A stretch of 64,000 nucleotides of DNA from Puteibacter caeruleilacunae (lineage in GTDB: Bacteria; Bacteroidota; Bacteroidia; Bacteroidales; Prolixibacteraceae), in NCBI GenBank assembly GCA_005217565.1, contig SJCO01000012.1, forward strand, positions 124,001 through 188,000, in the 5' to 3' direction. Shown here one piece after another: positions 27,294-37,196 of the stretch. The stretch's first letter is position 1, and every line of letters starts with the position of its first letter. Both the position numbers and the translations under genes were made by a program. The notes beneath the pieces are model-generated. The model did no database searches and was not told where the DNA came from. It saw only the letters and a list, made by a program, of their open reading frames with translations.

Positions 27294-28493
27294 TTACGAT
27301 TCCTGATAAAGCTTCAACAACTCTCCCGACTTGTCTCCAGTGTTATATTTGTGTGTCACCTCTTTTCCTGCCACATCAAACTTAAACACGTAATCTGTGT
27401 TTTTCTTCAATTTAAATTTCAAGAATTTATTCATGTCATCTGTTGGTCCTGGAGTGTAACCGAAGCTTACGCTTTTTTCTCCATTAACAACTTCTACTTT
27501 TGACGCTACACGCTGATTTCCATCCTGCGTACAAACATTGGCTTTAAGCAACATCACATTTACAATCAACTCATCATCGTTTAAACCATTTTGAGTTAGT
27601 TGCTCTTGATAGATACGAATATATCTGTCTGTTACATTCTCCGCATAAACATATTTGATATTCTCATCCCACACCAATGGGAAATGAGTATCAGTCTCTT
27701 TGAATGAAGAAGCATATATCCAGTGAACTGGCTTTTCAGGATCAGCCTTACCTGCATCAGACAAGAACCAGCTATGATCTAGTTTGTCAGGATAGTATTC
27801 TGTAAAATACCATTGTCCATCGATCCAAACCTCACACCAGTTATGATTCCCACGCATATTTGTCCACAATGGAGTACCAGCAATACGTGAAGGAATACCA
27901 ACAGAACGGAATGCATCTGTTAACAAAATTGATAATCCAGAACAACTTGCCATATGCTGTCTCATTGATTCATACGGACTTTGATCAGGCTTTTCTCTTT
28001 TTGTATTGTACTCTACATCTACAATACTCTTAATGTTTTTGTTAACCAAATCAATCGCTTCACGCATATTCTTTGCCTGACTCACTATTGGCATGAATTT
28101 TTCATAAAAGTCCTTTCTCCAATTGTCTCTTCGCTCATTTAAACTTGCATAAGGAAGTACTTCATTCAAGAAAATAGAATCAGGTAGATTCTTACACCAT
28201 ACAAATTCATTTCTTACTTTATATGCCCAATCAACATTTTCAAGAAGAAAATCGGCTTTTAATTCTTTCAAATCACGCTCTGGCATATAAGCAATCAAGA
28301 ATGCTAATCCTTCTTTCTGCTCAACTGAAATTTCTTTCAATGCTTTTTTAAGCTCTTGCTTATTCTCTCCAGCCTTATTTAAAGCTGTTTCCACTCTTTG
28401 AATATACTTCTCAGGTACATTCTTCATTGTCGCATCACAAGCAAACAACGTGATTGCTAACAATAGTAAAATTAGTTGATTATAAATTCTCAT
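27294..28493 (-). CDS. Transglutaminase-like domain lipoprotein
   Basis: The 399-residue product is a predicted lipoprotein (LLLLAITLFAC, Cys near residue 19). The middle holds a transglutaminase-like fold: the Cys motif HMASCSGLSILLTDAFRSVGIPSRI and the His motif GNHNWCEVWIDGQWYF. The third catalytic residue, normally Asp shortly after the Trp-Tyr strand, is unclear (TEYYPDKLD). A beta-rich C-terminal domain follows. Such proteins often act as cysteine proteases or peptide-bond-editing enzymes in the periplasm. It lies 19 bp after an M28 peptidase gene, so a joint role in peptide breakdown is plausible but inferred. Confidence 0.8.
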   Translation of the reverse strand: MRIYNQLILLLLAITLFACDATMKNVPEKYIQRVETALNKAGENKQELKKALKEISVEQKEGLAFLIAYMPERDLKELKADFLLENVDWAYKVRNEFVWCKNLPDSIFLNEVLPYASLNERRDNWRKDFYEKFMPIVSQAKNMREAIDLVNKNIKSIVDVEYNTKREKPDQSPYESMRQHMASCSGLSILLTDAFRSVGIPSRIAGTPLWTNMRGNHNWCEVWIDGQWYFTEYYPDKLDHSWFLSDAGKADPEKPVHWIYASSFKETDTHFPLVWDENIKYVYAENVTDRYIRIYQEQLTQNGLNDDELIVNVMLLKANVCTQDGNQRVASKVEVVNGEKSVSFGYTPGPTDDMNKFLKFKLKKNTDYVFKFDVAGKEVTHKYNTGDKSGELLKLYQES

Positions 28494-28512
28494 ATTAATT
28501 GCGGTTTAATAT

Positions 28513-30150
28513 TTATTCTTTATCTGTTATCTCTTGTTTGTCGTACGCAAGATCCCACAAATTTAAAAAACTTAATCGAATGATCTCTTGCAACTTAGTC
28601 CAATTGATAACTTCTACATGATCAGATGGTTTGTGATAATCAACATGACCTCCAGTATGAAACCAAGCGATTGGAACACCTGCTTTTGCAAAAGGTGCAT
28701 TATCACTACCTGAGGTTGGATTAGCCCAGGCACTATAATTTACTTTTAACTTCAAGTTCTCTCCCTTCACATTCTTCTTTGACATTTTCTCTATTTCAGG
28801 TGATGCTTTAGTATACATCAACGCAACATCCTTTCCTGAAGCATCAGGTCCTGAGTCGCGTCCAACCATATCAAAGTTTAAATAAAATAGTGTACTATCG
28901 TTAGCTGCAAATTGGTTTACAAAGTATTTTGATCCATGTAATCCCTTCTCCTCTGCATCCCAACACGCAAAGATCATTGTATAATCAGGTTTTTCATTTA
29001 ATTGCTTGAAAGCATTAGCAAGCGACAACACAGCAACTACTCCACTACCATTATCATCAGCACCATTCCAGATATGACCATTGTATTTTCCCAAATGATC
29101 GTAATGAGCTCCCACAACGATATACTTGTTCGGATTTTTACCTTCGATCATACCAACAATATTGCGAACTTTCAATAGCTGTGTATTTGCAACAGTCTTA
29201 ACTGTGGCTTTAGTATCAGTCATTTTATATGATACGGATTCGAGATTATCAGTTTTTCGCTTAAAGTCCTTCTGGTTAAAGGATCTAATCAAATCCTGAA
29301 AAACTTTCTTTGAGATTTGCACAACTGGCATAGTATGCTCACGAGCATTTAAAGCAATTAAACGTCGACTATAAAAAGATTCGGGACGACTATCCCCCTC
29401 ATACATTGCCTCATTAAAACGAAATGGAGCATTCGATGCCCACTTCTTTGTTATATCACTTCTAAAATCATACTCGAGTACAGCCAATGCCCCCAACTTT
29501 TGGGCAACCTCATTCTTTTTACGAGTCAGCCCTCTTCCTCCTTGTTTGCCCATTTTTTGAGCTGCTACGGACTCTGGATTAGTCTCTCCTGGATAACCTG
29601 TTATTCTTACAATTATCTTCCCAGCAACATCAACGCCTTCAAAATCGGAATAATGCTCATTTTCGAAACCATAACCAACAAAGACTACATCTCCCTGCAA
29701 CTGGTTACTTTCGCTAACAATTCCAAGTGAAAAATCTGTTTGAAACTCATAATCGAGCGATAAAGTTCCACCATTATTCGATTTCTGTACACTAAGCTGA
29801 TGCTTATCAGAAGGACTTGCTTCTAAAACATCAAACTTTTGATAGAAAGAACGAAAATTCTTCGCTTCTAATCCGCTTAACTTTTGATATCGATTCGGTT
29901 CAAAGCGATCCATATCTCCCATGGGACTCAATCCCATGACCTTCATCTCTGAAGCCAGATAGTCGCCAGCTAAATAGCCGCCTTCCTTTCCTGCTTCACG
30001 TCCCTCCATCCAATCAGATGAAAGAAATTCTAACTGACCACTTATTCGTTCCATCGTAATAGAACCATAAGCCTTGGTCTTTTCCAGATCTCGCTGCGCG
30101 AAAAGAAATTCTGAACTACACAGCAAGATCAATAAAAATAAATACTTCAT
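28513..30150 (-). CDS. M28 family zinc aminopeptidase, secreted
   Basis: The 545-residue protein carries a signal peptide (LFLLILLCSSEFLFA) and is exported. A PA-like insert sits in residues about 140-260. The M28 catalytic domain follows, with metal ligands in VGAHYDHLG, GADDNGSGV, CWDAEEKGLHGSKYF (catalytic Glu pair), NFDMVGRD and the final His in HVDYHKPSDHVE. It removes N-terminal residues from peptides outside the cytoplasm. It follows deoD by 34 bp and precedes the transglutaminase-like gene. Confidence 0.92.
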   Translation of the reverse strand: MKYLFLLILLCSSEFLFAQRDLEKTKAYGSITMERISGQLEFLSSDWMEGREAGKEGGYLAGDYLASEMKVMGLSPMGDMDRFEPNRYQKLSGLEAKNFRSFYQKFDVLEASPSDKHQLSVQKSNNGGTLSLDYEFQTDFSLGIVSESNQLQGDVVFVGYGFENEHYSDFEGVDVAGKIIVRITGYPGETNPESVAAQKMGKQGGRGLTRKKNEVAQKLGALAVLEYDFRSDITKKWASNAPFRFNEAMYEGDSRPESFYSRRLIALNAREHTMPVVQISKKVFQDLIRSFNQKDFKRKTDNLESVSYKMTDTKATVKTVANTQLLKVRNIVGMIEGKNPNKYIVVGAHYDHLGKYNGHIWNGADDNGSGVVAVLSLANAFKQLNEKPDYTMIFACWDAEEKGLHGSKYFVNQFAANDSTLFYLNFDMVGRDSGPDASGKDVALMYTKASPEIEKMSKKNVKGENLKLKVNYSAWANPTSGSDNAPFAKAGVPIAWFHTGGHVDYHKPSDHVEVINWTKLQEIIRLSFLNLWDLAYDKQEITDKE

Positions 30151-30184
30151 GGTTTGTGGTGATTATTTAAATTGTATTCGCTTA

Positions 30185-30892
30185 CTATAAAGCGGTATTC
30201 AAAGCAATTTCCATCATCTCGAGAAAGTTATTTTGACGTTCATCCGGACTAAGTGCTTCGCCTCTAAGAATCTGATCACTTACAGTTAAGATAGCCAACG
30301 CCTGACGTCCAAACTTCGCCGCCAAGGAATATAAAGCAGCAGTTTCCATCTCTACAGCAAGTACTCCATAAGATTTCCAAACATCAAAAGGATTGCCAAG
30401 ATGCTCATCATTATAAAAGAAGTCTGAAGTCAACACGTTACCAACGTGTACTTTTACTCCAGATGATATCGCATGATCATAGGCTGTTTTCAACAGGGCA
30501 AAATCTGCTGTCGGCGCAAAATCCATTCCGTCAAATCGTATCTTATTCATCTGTGAATCGGTAGAGGCCGACATGGCCAGGATCACATCCCTTGTATTAA
30601 CATGTTCTTGAATAGTACCACATGAGCCTATTCTTATCATGCGCTGCACATCATATTCTTCAAATAATTCATGCGCATAGATTGACATAGATGGCATACC
30701 CATACCTGTTCCCTGAATACTCAAACGTTGTCCCTTGTACAATCCTGTAAATCCATACATTCCTCGAACTTGATTATAGCAAATTACATCTGTCAAAAAG
30801 TTCTCTGCTATGAACTTTGCTCTTATTGGATCACCAGGTAATAAAACTGTCTGGGCGATATCTCCCTTGTTGGCGCTATTATGTATACTCAT
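30185..30892 (-). CDS. deoD: Purine nucleoside phosphorylase DeoD
   Basis: It splits purine (deoxy)ribonucleosides with phosphate to free base and sugar 1-phosphate. The 235-residue protein is of the trimeric/hexameric small type: [67 protein letters not shown] and the SDQILRGE motif with catalytic Asp. It begins 2 bp after tadA. Purine salvage is echoed by the xanthine permease and xpt pair at 38233-40135. Confidence 0.96.
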   Translation of the reverse strand: MSIHNSANKGDIAQTVLLPGDPIRAKFIAENFLTDVICYNQVRGMYGFTGLYKGQRLSIQGTGMGMPSMSIYAHELFEEYDVQRMIRIGSCGTIQEHVNTRDVILAMSASTDSQMNKIRFDGMDFAPTADFALLKTAYDHAISSGVKVHVGNVLTSDFFYNDEHLGNPFDVWKSYGVLAVEMETAALYSLAAKFGRQALAILTVSDQILRGEALSPDERQNNFLEMMEIALNTAL

Positions 30893-30894
30893 AT

Positions 30895-31338
30895 CTATTT
30901 ACGTTTCTTCCGGAAAAAGTCCTTTATTAACTCAGAACACACATCTCCCATCACACCGCTTGTAACCTCTGTTCTGGGATGCAGTGCATCTGGAGCAAAT
31001 TTATGATACCCTCTCTTTTCATCATGCGCTCCATAAACCAATCGTCCTAACTGCGCCCAAGCCAAAGCGCCTGCACACATCACGCAAGGCTCCAATGTAA
31101 CGTAGAGTGTACAATCATTCAAATATTTTCCTCCGAGTTGATTCGCAGCAGCGGTAATCGCCTGCATTTCAGCATGAGCAGTTACATCGTTCAAACATTC
31201 TGTAAGATTTGATGCCTGCGCAATAATCCTATTTTGAGAAACCATTACAGCTCCTACGGGTATTTCATCAGCTTCAAACGCTTCCTGTGCTTTAGCGAAA
31301 GCTTTCTTCATAAAATACTCATCTGAAAACAATTCCAT
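30895..31338 (-). CDS. tadA: tRNA-specific adenosine deaminase TadA
   Basis: TadA deaminates adenosine 34 to inosine in tRNA-Arg(ACG). The 147-residue protein has the zinc-binding HAEMQAI motif with catalytic Glu, and [13 protein letters not shown] with the two zinc cysteines; [11 protein letters not shown] follows as usual. The final KDFFRKKRK is a basic tRNA-contact tail. It leads the run tadA-deoD-M28 peptidase-transglutaminase. A guanine or cytosine deaminase is the alternative, but the sequence fits TadA best. Confidence 0.93.
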   Translation of the reverse strand: MELFSDEYFMKKAFAKAQEAFEADEIPVGAVMVSQNRIIAQASNLTECLNDVTAHAEMQAITAAANQLGGKYLNDCTLYVTLEPCVMCAGALAWAQLGRLVYGAHDEKRGYHKFAPDALHPRTEVTSGVMGDVCSELIKDFFRKKRK

Positions 31339-31704
31339 AGTTCTAATATAATAACCAAATGAATTACAAAAATAGAAAGCTACATTGTAAAATACTATCT
31401 AATCACCAGAAACTATTCCAGAACTAACCCTGAAGCTGTTATTTTTATAGGCACACACTTCTTAAATCCAATAAGAACTATAAAGCTTGCACAATAACAA
31501 GCCCATAATTCCTTCATAAACCAATCCTTTACTCCATGACAAATATCAATATTTCAATCCCTTATTCATTTATTTATAGGCATTTCAGTATTTTAATCAA
31601 ATAAAATTACAATTAATGGTAAACTGTGAAATGGTTGAATAATAAAAGTCTTATTTTTGTTCCAAATAATCAGATTAAACAAGTAAGAATAAAATAGTTC
31701 AGCT
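31339..31704. other. Intergenic region between the divergent tadA and aspS genes
   Basis: These 366 bp are AT-rich and hold no ORF of note. I find only a TATTTTTG box (31652-31659) upstream of aspS and two short copies of TTATAGGCA, neither with clear meaning. Confidence 0.5.
31652..31659 (+). promoter_or_regulatory. Putative -7 element for aspS
   Basis: TATTTTTG fits TAnnTTTG, 45 bp before the aspS start. No TTTG lies at the proper distance upstream. Confidence 0.4.
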
Positions 31705-33459
31705 ATGTACAGAACTCACACATGTGGAGAGCTTAGGCTCTCAAATTCCAGCCAGGAAGCTACATTGAGCGGCTGGGTACAACGGGTAAGAAACCTTGGA
31801 GCGATGACTTTTGTTGATCTTCGCGATCGTTACGGAATTACTCAGTTGGTAATCGATGATGAGAGCTCAGAAGAACTTAAATCACTTGTAGCAAAACTTG
31901 GACGCGAATACGTTATTCAAGCAAAAGGTGTTGTTCGTGAAAGAAGTAGTAAAAACAATAAAATTCCAACTGGAGAAGTAGAGTTGGAAGTTAAAGAAAT
32001 TACCATTCTTAATGAGTCAGTAATCCCTCCATTTACTATCGAGGACGAGAGTGATGGTGGAGATGAAATCAGAATGAAGTATCGTTATTTGGATTTAAGA
32101 AGAAATCCCGTTCGTAATAACATGATTCTTCGTGCAACAATGGCTCATCATATCAGAAACTACCTGAATGGAAAACAGTTTATTGAGACCGAAACTCCGG
32201 TTCTTATTAAATCTACTCCAGAGGGAGCACGTGACTTTATTGTTCCTTCAAGAATGAATCAGGGTGAGTTCTATGCACTACCTCAGTCTCCTCAGGTATT
32301 CAAGCAGTTGTTAATGGTAGCAGGATTCGATCGCTACTATCAAATTGTAAAATGTTTCCGTGATGAGGACTTGCGTGCTGACCGTCAACCTGAGTTTACG
32401 CAGATTGACTGTGAAATGTCATTCGTTGAGCAAGACGATATTCTAAATACTTTCGAGGGATTAACTCGCTACCTTCTAAAAGAGATGAAGAATGTAGAGG
32501 TTGATGAATTCCCAAGAATGCCTTATTCCGAAGCAATTGAACGTTATGGTTCTGATAAACCTGATATCCGTTTTGGAATGGAATTCAACGACATCAGTGA
32601 AACTGTAAAAGGAAACAACTTTAAGGTCTTTGATGATGCTGAATATATTGGAGCAATCTGTGCTGAAGGATGTGCTACCTACACTAGAAAACAATTGGAT
32701 GGATTAACTAACTTCGTTAAAAAGCCACAAATCGGTGCGAAAGGACTTGTATATGTGAAATGCAACGAAGACGGTTCATTCAAATCAAGTGTTGATAAGT
32801 TTTACTCACAAGAAGATATTAAAAAGTGGGCAGATCAGTGTGATGCTAAAGCAGGTGACTTAATCCTTGTATTGTCAGGAGACAAAGGACATACTCAGAA
32901 TGCACTATGCGAGCTTCGACTTGAGATGGGTAACCAACTAGGTTTACGCGATAAGAATGTATTTAAACCATTATGGGTTGTTGATTTCCCTCTATTGGAG
33001 TGGGATGAGGATGCTAAGCGCTTCCATGCGATGCACCATCCATTTACTTCTCCAAAAGCTGAAGACTATCACCTATTGGAGACAGATCCAGGTAAAGTTC
33101 GAGCTAATGCATATGACTTAGTTATCAATGGAGTTGAAATAGGTGGAGGATCTGTTCGTATCTTCGATTCAGAACTTCAATCAACCATGTTTAGCTTATT
33201 AGGATTTACTAAGGAGCAAGCAGAATACCAGTTCGGATTCTTGATGAATGCATTTAAATATGGAGCTCCTCCACATGCAGGAATTGCATTTGGATTCGAC
33301 CGTTTAGCTTCATTATTTGCAGGTTTAGATTCAATTCGTGACGTTATTGCATTCCCAAAAAACAATTCAGGACGCGACGTTATGATCGATTCTCCTTCAA
33401 TAATTGCAACAGAACAATTAGACGAATTATCTCTAAAGCTTGAAGTAAAAGAAGATTAA
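31705..33459 (+). CDS. aspS: Aspartate--tRNA ligase
   Basis: A class II synthetase charging tRNA-Asp. The 584-residue protein has the OB-fold anticodon-binding domain ([24 protein letters not shown]), class II motif 2 ([18 protein letters not shown]), the bacterial GAD insertion (about residues 285-410), and motif 3 ([13 protein letters not shown]). Length and domain order are those of bacterial-type AspRS. It is a single-gene unit with a strong terminator. Confidence 0.97.
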   Translation: MYRTHTCGELRLSNSSQEATLSGWVQRVRNLGAMTFVDLRDRYGITQLVIDDESSEELKSLVAKLGREYVIQAKGVVRERSSKNNKIPTGEVELEVKEITILNESVIPPFTIEDESDGGDEIRMKYRYLDLRRNPVRNNMILRATMAHHIRNYLNGKQFIETETPVLIKSTPEGARDFIVPSRMNQGEFYALPQSPQVFKQLLMVAGFDRYYQIVKCFRDEDLRADRQPEFTQIDCEMSFVEQDDILNTFEGLTRYLLKEMKNVEVDEFPRMPYSEAIERYGSDKPDIRFGMEFNDISETVKGNNFKVFDDAEYIGAICAEGCATYTRKQLDGLTNFVKKPQIGAKGLVYVKCNEDGSFKSSVDKFYSQEDIKKWADQCDAKAGDLILVLSGDKGHTQNALCELRLEMGNQLGLRDKNVFKPLWVVDFPLLEWDEDAKRFHAMHHPFTSPKAEDYHLLETDPGKVRANAYDLVINGVEIGGGSVRIFDSELQSTMFSLLGFTKEQAEYQFGFLMNAFKYGAPPHAGIAFGFDRLASLFAGLDSIRDVIAFPKNNSGRDVMIDSPSIIATEQLDELSLKLEVKED

Positions 33460-33483
33460 GAGTTATTCATTCGAACAAAATAC

Positions 33484-33520
33484 AAAAACCCGGGATCGAT
33501 TATTCGATTCCGGGTTTTTT
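33484..33520 (+). terminator. Terminator after aspS
   Basis: A 15-bp stem with one mismatch (33485-33499 with 33505-33519), rich in G:C pairs (CCCGG/CCGGG), ending in six T residues. Confidence 0.9.
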
Positions 33521-33523
33521 ATG

Positions 33524-33559
33524 GATAAAAGAAAAGGGAAACCATTCGGCTTCCCTTTT
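33524..33559 (-). terminator. Terminator of the exbB-exbD operon
   Basis: A perfect 9-bp stem (AAAAGGGAA at 33532-33540 with TTCCCTTTT at 33551-33559) and 10-nt loop, 21 bp beyond the exbD stop; the minus strand continues with TTTTAT. It sits back-to-back with the aspS terminator. Confidence 0.8.
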
Positions 33560-33579
33560 TCCTTTAAGTCAACAATATC

Positions 33580-34053
33580 TTATTCTCTCTCCACAACTTT
33601 ACGTGCAGAGTAGTTAATGTGCAATGCTGCCATTTTACGCAACTCCTGCTTTACATCCTGAACAATACCCATTTCAGTAAATTCATCAACTTTAAGTGAT
33701 GTAATCATGAAAGGACGTTCAGCTTCATCACGAGCTTCTCTTTCAGCTGTAATGAAAACAGGAATATCGTCAACAGTCGCAAACTTATCATTCAACTGGA
33801 TACGCGAAGCGCTACCCATTTTTGCCTGATATTGTCTTTGAGGTGTTCCGATATAAATGTAGCTTACCAATGATTTTTTCTCCAATTTAGTTAGCTCTGT
33901 AGCCTGAGGAACGGTAACCTTTACTAAAAGTTCCTGCTCTCTCATGGTAGTACTAACCATAAAGAAGAAAAGAATCATAAATACGATGTCAGGCAATGAC
34001 GCCGTGGAAATAGGTGGTAATTCCTTACTGTCCTCTTTTCTAAATTTTGACAT
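33580..34053 (-). CDS. exbD: ExbD/TolR family protein (second copy)
   Basis: ExbD works with ExbB to couple proton flow to TonB-dependent transport. The 157-residue protein has one N-terminal transmembrane helix with the conserved Asp (STASLPDIVFMILFFFMVSTTM) and a periplasmic domain. It starts 2 bp after the first exbD; a GGAGG stretch upstream is part of that gene's Gly-Gly-Lys codons. Two different ExbD copies in series are usual in Bacteroidota. Confidence 0.9.
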   Translation of the reverse strand: MSKFRKEDSKELPPISTASLPDIVFMILFFFMVSTTMREQELLVKVTVPQATELTKLEKKSLVSYIYIGTPQRQYQAKMGSASRIQLNDKFATVDDIPVFITAEREARDEAERPFMITSLKVDEFTEMGIVQDVKQELRKMAALHINYSARKVVERE

Positions 34054-34055
34054 AT

Positions 34056-34637
34056 CTATTTCCCTCCTACATTTTTAGGTTCTGCTTCAGAGATCTTCAT
34101 AGGAACAATCTTTCTGATAGCATTTTGTTCTGCTTTTTCCAATGAGGAATATGGTTTACCAAACTGCTTTTTAGCAAATTTATCACGAAGTTCATTAATG
34201 GCTGCAACCAACTCATTCTGAACACGTAGATAAACGCCATATTGCGTTCCAAGGTCATTACGCAAAGAAATTACAGGCTGCTTTGGAATCTCAATCTCAC
34301 CGAAGAACTCAACATACTCTACCTTTTTCTCAGGTAAATTCTCGTCATTCGCTGGATTTTCCAAAAACTCCTTCGCTTTCTCGCGTAAATCATCAACTCT
34401 CATGGGTTCTCCCTCAACCATTAACTGGTTGTTGGTGTTTACCAGCACGGCGAATACATTACGCTCCTTAATAGGAGGTGTATCATCCGGCTCCTCCTGC
34501 TCAGGAGGCATCTGAGGTAAACGTCTTTCCAAACCACTGTCAACGTCCATTGTAGTAGTTACCAGGAAAAAGATAAGTAGCATAAACGCAATGTCTGCTA
34601 ACGATGCAGATGGTATTTCCGGTAGTTTTCTTGACAT
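34056..34637 (-). CDS. exbD: ExbD/TolR family protein (first copy)
   Basis: The 193-residue protein has the ExbD helix with its key Asp (SASLADIAFMLLIFFLVTTTMDVDSG), a proline- and glutamate-rich stretch (LPQMPPEQEEPDDTPPIKE), and a longer periplasmic domain than the second copy. A C-terminal segment (KPYSSLEKAEQNAIRKIVPMKI) has no counterpart in short ExbDs. It follows the four-helix membrane gene by 45 bp. Confidence 0.9.
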   Translation of the reverse strand: MSRKLPEIPSASLADIAFMLLIFFLVTTTMDVDSGLERRLPQMPPEQEEPDDTPPIKERNVFAVLVNTNNQLMVEGEPMRVDDLREKAKEFLENPANDENLPEKKVEYVEFFGEIEIPKQPVISLRNDLGTQYGVYLRVQNELVAAINELRDKFAKKQFGKPYSSLEKAEQNAIRKIVPMKISEAEPKNVGGK

Positions 34638-34682
34638 GGTGTTCTTAATACATTAATTTACACAAATGTCTTCTGTACAATG

Positions 34683-35135
34683 TTATCGTTTCAGTAATCT
34701 CGATACAGAAGAATAAATAATAGATCCTACTGCTCCGAAAAGCAACAGATATGTTGTCCAGATTGCAGTTCCGATCATCTTAGAAACAGAGCCTGTCAAA
34801 GAACCCTCTGCTACCATTTCATCTGCAGTCTTAGTATGAGGAATAGCATCAGATGCCAATCCGTATGCAACTGCAATAAGTACTGCAATACCTACTAGAG
34901 AGATAATTGCTTTTTTCAAGTTTGCAGGATTTGCAAACACGTTAATTACGGAGAATACAAGTGCACCACCTGCACCCGCAATCAATAGCAAATACCCCCA
35001 GTTCAAATTCATCTCAATCAAGGACTCTAATCTAGCTGCGTCGTCGAAACTTGACATCATAAGAATGATCAAGACAGCAGAAACAGCCAGCAATACTCCC
35101 AATACGATTGTTAAAATATTACTGAGTTTATTCAT
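34683..35135 (-). CDS. Four-helix membrane protein of the ExbBD operon, function unknown
   Basis: The 150-residue protein has four predicted transmembrane segments (residues about 6-27, 45-64, 74-94, 121-143) and only short loops; a loop after helix 3 (SDAIPHTKTADEMVAEG) is periplasmic or cytoplasmic, undecided. It lies 8 bp after exbB and 45 bp before exbD, so it belongs to the same transcript and probably the same complex. I recognise no family, though a small membrane gene in this slot is known to me from other Bacteroidota. Confidence 0.75.
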   Translation of the reverse strand: MNKLSNILTIVLGVLLAVSAVLIILMMSSFDDAARLESLIEMNLNWGYLLLIAGAGGALVFSVINVFANPANLKKAIISLVGIAVLIAVAYGLASDAIPHTKTADEMVAEGSLTGSVSKMIGTAIWTTYLLLFGAVGSIIYSSVSRLLKR

Positions 35136-35143
35136 AAGAGGTC

Positions 35144-35944
35144 TTATTTTTTAAGATTGTGTTTTACCAAAATGTCAAGCAAAGAAATTGAAGCATCTTC
35201 CATGTTATTTACGATAGAATCAATTTTAGCCAAACAATAGTTATAAAAAATCTGAAGGATCATCGCAACGATCAAACCAGATACAGTTGTAATAAGTGCT
35301 ACTTTAATACCTCCAGCAACCAAAGAAGGACTAATATCACCAGCAACCTCAATCGCATCAAATGCCGCGATCATACCGATTACAGTACCCATAAATCCAA
35401 GCATAGGAGCAAGAGCGATGAAAAGAGAAATCCAGCTTAATCCTTTTTCTAAAAGACCAGCTTGTACACCACCATAAGCAATGATAGACTTTTCAATTAC
35501 ATCAATACCCTCGTCAGCTCTGTCAAGACCTTGATAGAAAATACTTGCAACTGGTCCACGTGTGTTACGGCAAACTTCTTTAGCAGCTTCAACACCACCA
35601 TTAGCAAGTGCATCCTCTACGTTAGCTAACAACTTCTTAGTGTTAGTAGTAGAAAGATTCAAATAAATTACCCTCTCGATAGCAAGAGCAAGACCTAAGA
35701 TCAAACAAATCAATACGAAAGACATAAACTCTGGTCCACCATCGATGAACTTAGCTTTGATTTCGCTGTGAAGTGACTTACCCTGCTCTGCTTCTGCAGC
35801 AGCTTGTTCCTCAGTATCAACAGAAGCATCTTGACTTACAACTTCCTCAGTTGCAGCGTCAGTCTGATCCTGAGCAAAAATGTTCATAGATGCTCCAAAC
35901 GTAAGCATCCCGAAAACTGCTATTAACGCAAATAGTTTTTTCAT
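35144..35944 (-). CDS. exbB: MotA/TolQ/ExbB proton channel family protein
   Basis: ExbB forms the pentameric proton channel that powers TonB. The 266-residue protein starts with a cleavable-looking signal (MKKLFALIAVFGMLTFGASMN, then IFAQDQ), followed by an Ala/Glu-rich acidic linker (residues 27-57). Then come the three ExbB helices: FMSFVLICLILGLALAIERVI, the LISLFIALAPMLGFMGTVIGMI pair motif, and VALITTVSGLIVAMILQIFYN. E. coli ExbB has no signal peptide, so the extended N-terminus is notable. It is the first gene of the operon. Confidence 0.92.
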   Translation of the reverse strand: MKKLFALIAVFGMLTFGASMNIFAQDQTDAATEEVVSQDASVDTEEQAAAEAEQGKSLHSEIKAKFIDGGPEFMSFVLICLILGLALAIERVIYLNLSTTNTKKLLANVEDALANGGVEAAKEVCRNTRGPVASIFYQGLDRADEGIDVIEKSIIAYGGVQAGLLEKGLSWISLFIALAPMLGFMGTVIGMIAAFDAIEVAGDISPSLVAGGIKVALITTVSGLIVAMILQIFYNYCLAKIDSIVNNMEDASISLLDILVKHNLKK

Positions 35945-36012
35945 AATTTGATCTAAATTTTGATTAACAATTTTCCTTTTTCTGTTTTAACAAATTTCAA
36001 TTTTAATTGTCG

Positions 36013-36100
36013 CGGAGAGAGAGGGATTCGAACCCTCGGTACACTTTTGGCGCACACACGCTTTCCAGGCGTGCCAGTTCAACCACTCCTGCACCTCTCC
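36013..36100 (-). tRNA. tRNA-Ser (anticodon GGA)
   Basis: Read on the minus strand it is an 88-nt class II tRNA: acceptor GGAGAGG with TCTCTCC, anticodon stem CACGC/GCGTG around loop CTGGAAA (GGA, reads UCC/UCU), a long variable arm typical of serine, and T loop TTCGAAT. Discriminator G73 is a serine identity base. CCA is not encoded. Confidence 0.95.
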
Positions 36101-36167
36101 GTGTTTAACTTAACGTTAAGAATTTCAGGGCTCCAAATTACAAAAAAATTGTGAAAAACAAACAGCG

Positions 36168-37196
36168 CTATTCACTAATTTCCCCATTAAGACTTTTATT
36201 CAGATGAATTTTGACATCCTGAGCTGTTAAGCCTTGCCCTAAAAGAAACATCATTTTAGTAATTGCCGCTTCCGTTGTTATGTCGTAGCCACTAATAACT
36301 CCGGCATTCAACAACTCCACACTAGTTTCATACTGTCCCATGTGAACCTTACCTCCTTCACACTGTGTTACATTTAAAATGACGATTCCTTTTTTTATCG
36401 CTCGTTTTATCGCGTTGATAAACCAACGCAAGGTAGGAACATTCCCTGAGCCAAAAGATTCAAGCACAACTCCCTTTAAACCTGGTGTTTCCAAGATAGA
36501 ATTCACTACCAGCTTATTCATTCCGGGAAATATCTTCAGGATAACTACATTATCATCAAAACCTGTATTTACCTTCAAGATTCCCTTATTTGTCGGATAA
36601 TTAATAAACTCTGTGAAGTATTTGATATCAATACCTGCCTTTGCCAAAGCTGGATAATTTTCCGAACCAAAAGCACTAAACTGTTCTGAATCTCGCTTAG
36701 TAGTCCGATTTCCACGGAACAATTGAAAATCGAAATATATACATACTTCCGGAACAACAGGTTGATCATTTGTTTTTGCTGCAGCAATCTCAACAGCTGT
36801 AATCAAATTCTCCTTTCCATCTGTTCTGATCATCCCCACCGGCAATTGTGAACCAGTAAGAATTACCGGTTTATCTAAATTTTCAAGCATAAAACTTAAA
36901 GCCGATGCAGTATATGACATTGTATCTGTTCCATGAAGGATCACAAATCCATCATATCGGTTATAGTTTTTCTTTATTGTGTTTGCGATCTTCAACCATA
37001 CAGTCGGACTCATATTCGAAGAATCGATTGGGGGATTGAAAGCGATAGTACTAATTTCGTACCCAAACTTATTCAACTCCGGAACTTCTTCTACTATTTG
37101 ATCAAACTTAAATGGAGCTAACGTTCCCAATCCAGGTTTAACAACCATACCAATTGTTCCACCTGTATAAATTAGTAGTATAGATGCTTTTTTCAA
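36168..37196 (-). CDS. ansA: Type I L-asparaginase (cytoplasmic)
   Basis: It hydrolyses asparagine to aspartate and ammonia. The 342-residue protein shows both active-site threonine motifs, ILLIYTGGTIGM (near residue 11) and FVILHGTDTMSYTASAL (near residue 90), and the conserved VILTGSQLPVGMIRTDGKENL. There is no signal peptide, hence the cytoplasmic type I assignment. The start is TTG at 37196: the frame has a stop two codons upstream, and the first ATG lies inside the catalytic motif. AAAGGA precedes the TTG. It is flanked by tRNA-Ser and tatD. Confidence 0.92.
   Translation of the reverse strand: MKKASILLIYTGGTIGMVVKPGLGTLAPFKFDQIVEEVPELNKFGYEISTIAFNPPIDSSNMSPTVWLKIANTIKKNYNRYDGFVILHGTDTMSYTASALSFMLENLDKPVILTGSQLPVGMIRTDGKENLITAVEIAAAKTNDQPVVPEVCIYFDFQLFRGNRTTKRDSEQFSAFGSENYPALAKAGIDIKYFTEFINYPTNKGILKVNTGFDDNVVILKIFPGMNKLVVNSILETPGLKGVVLESFGSGNVPTLRWFINAIKRAIKKGIVILNVTQCEGGKVHMGQYETSVELLNAGVISGYDITTEAAITKMMFLLGQGLTAQDVKIHLNKSLNGEISE

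Noticed and set aside
31621-31660. Shared TGGTTGAATA ahead of a TATTTTTG box in the aspS and permease upstream regions (also 38170-38194)
   Set aside because: The spacing to the -7 box differs (14 versus 12 nt) and the words are short in AT-rich DNA, so a common operator is not supported.
34040-34070. Shine-Dalgarno-like GGAGG before the second exbD
   Set aside because: It is the Gly-Gly-Lys coding end of the first exbD, so no separate signal is needed to explain it.
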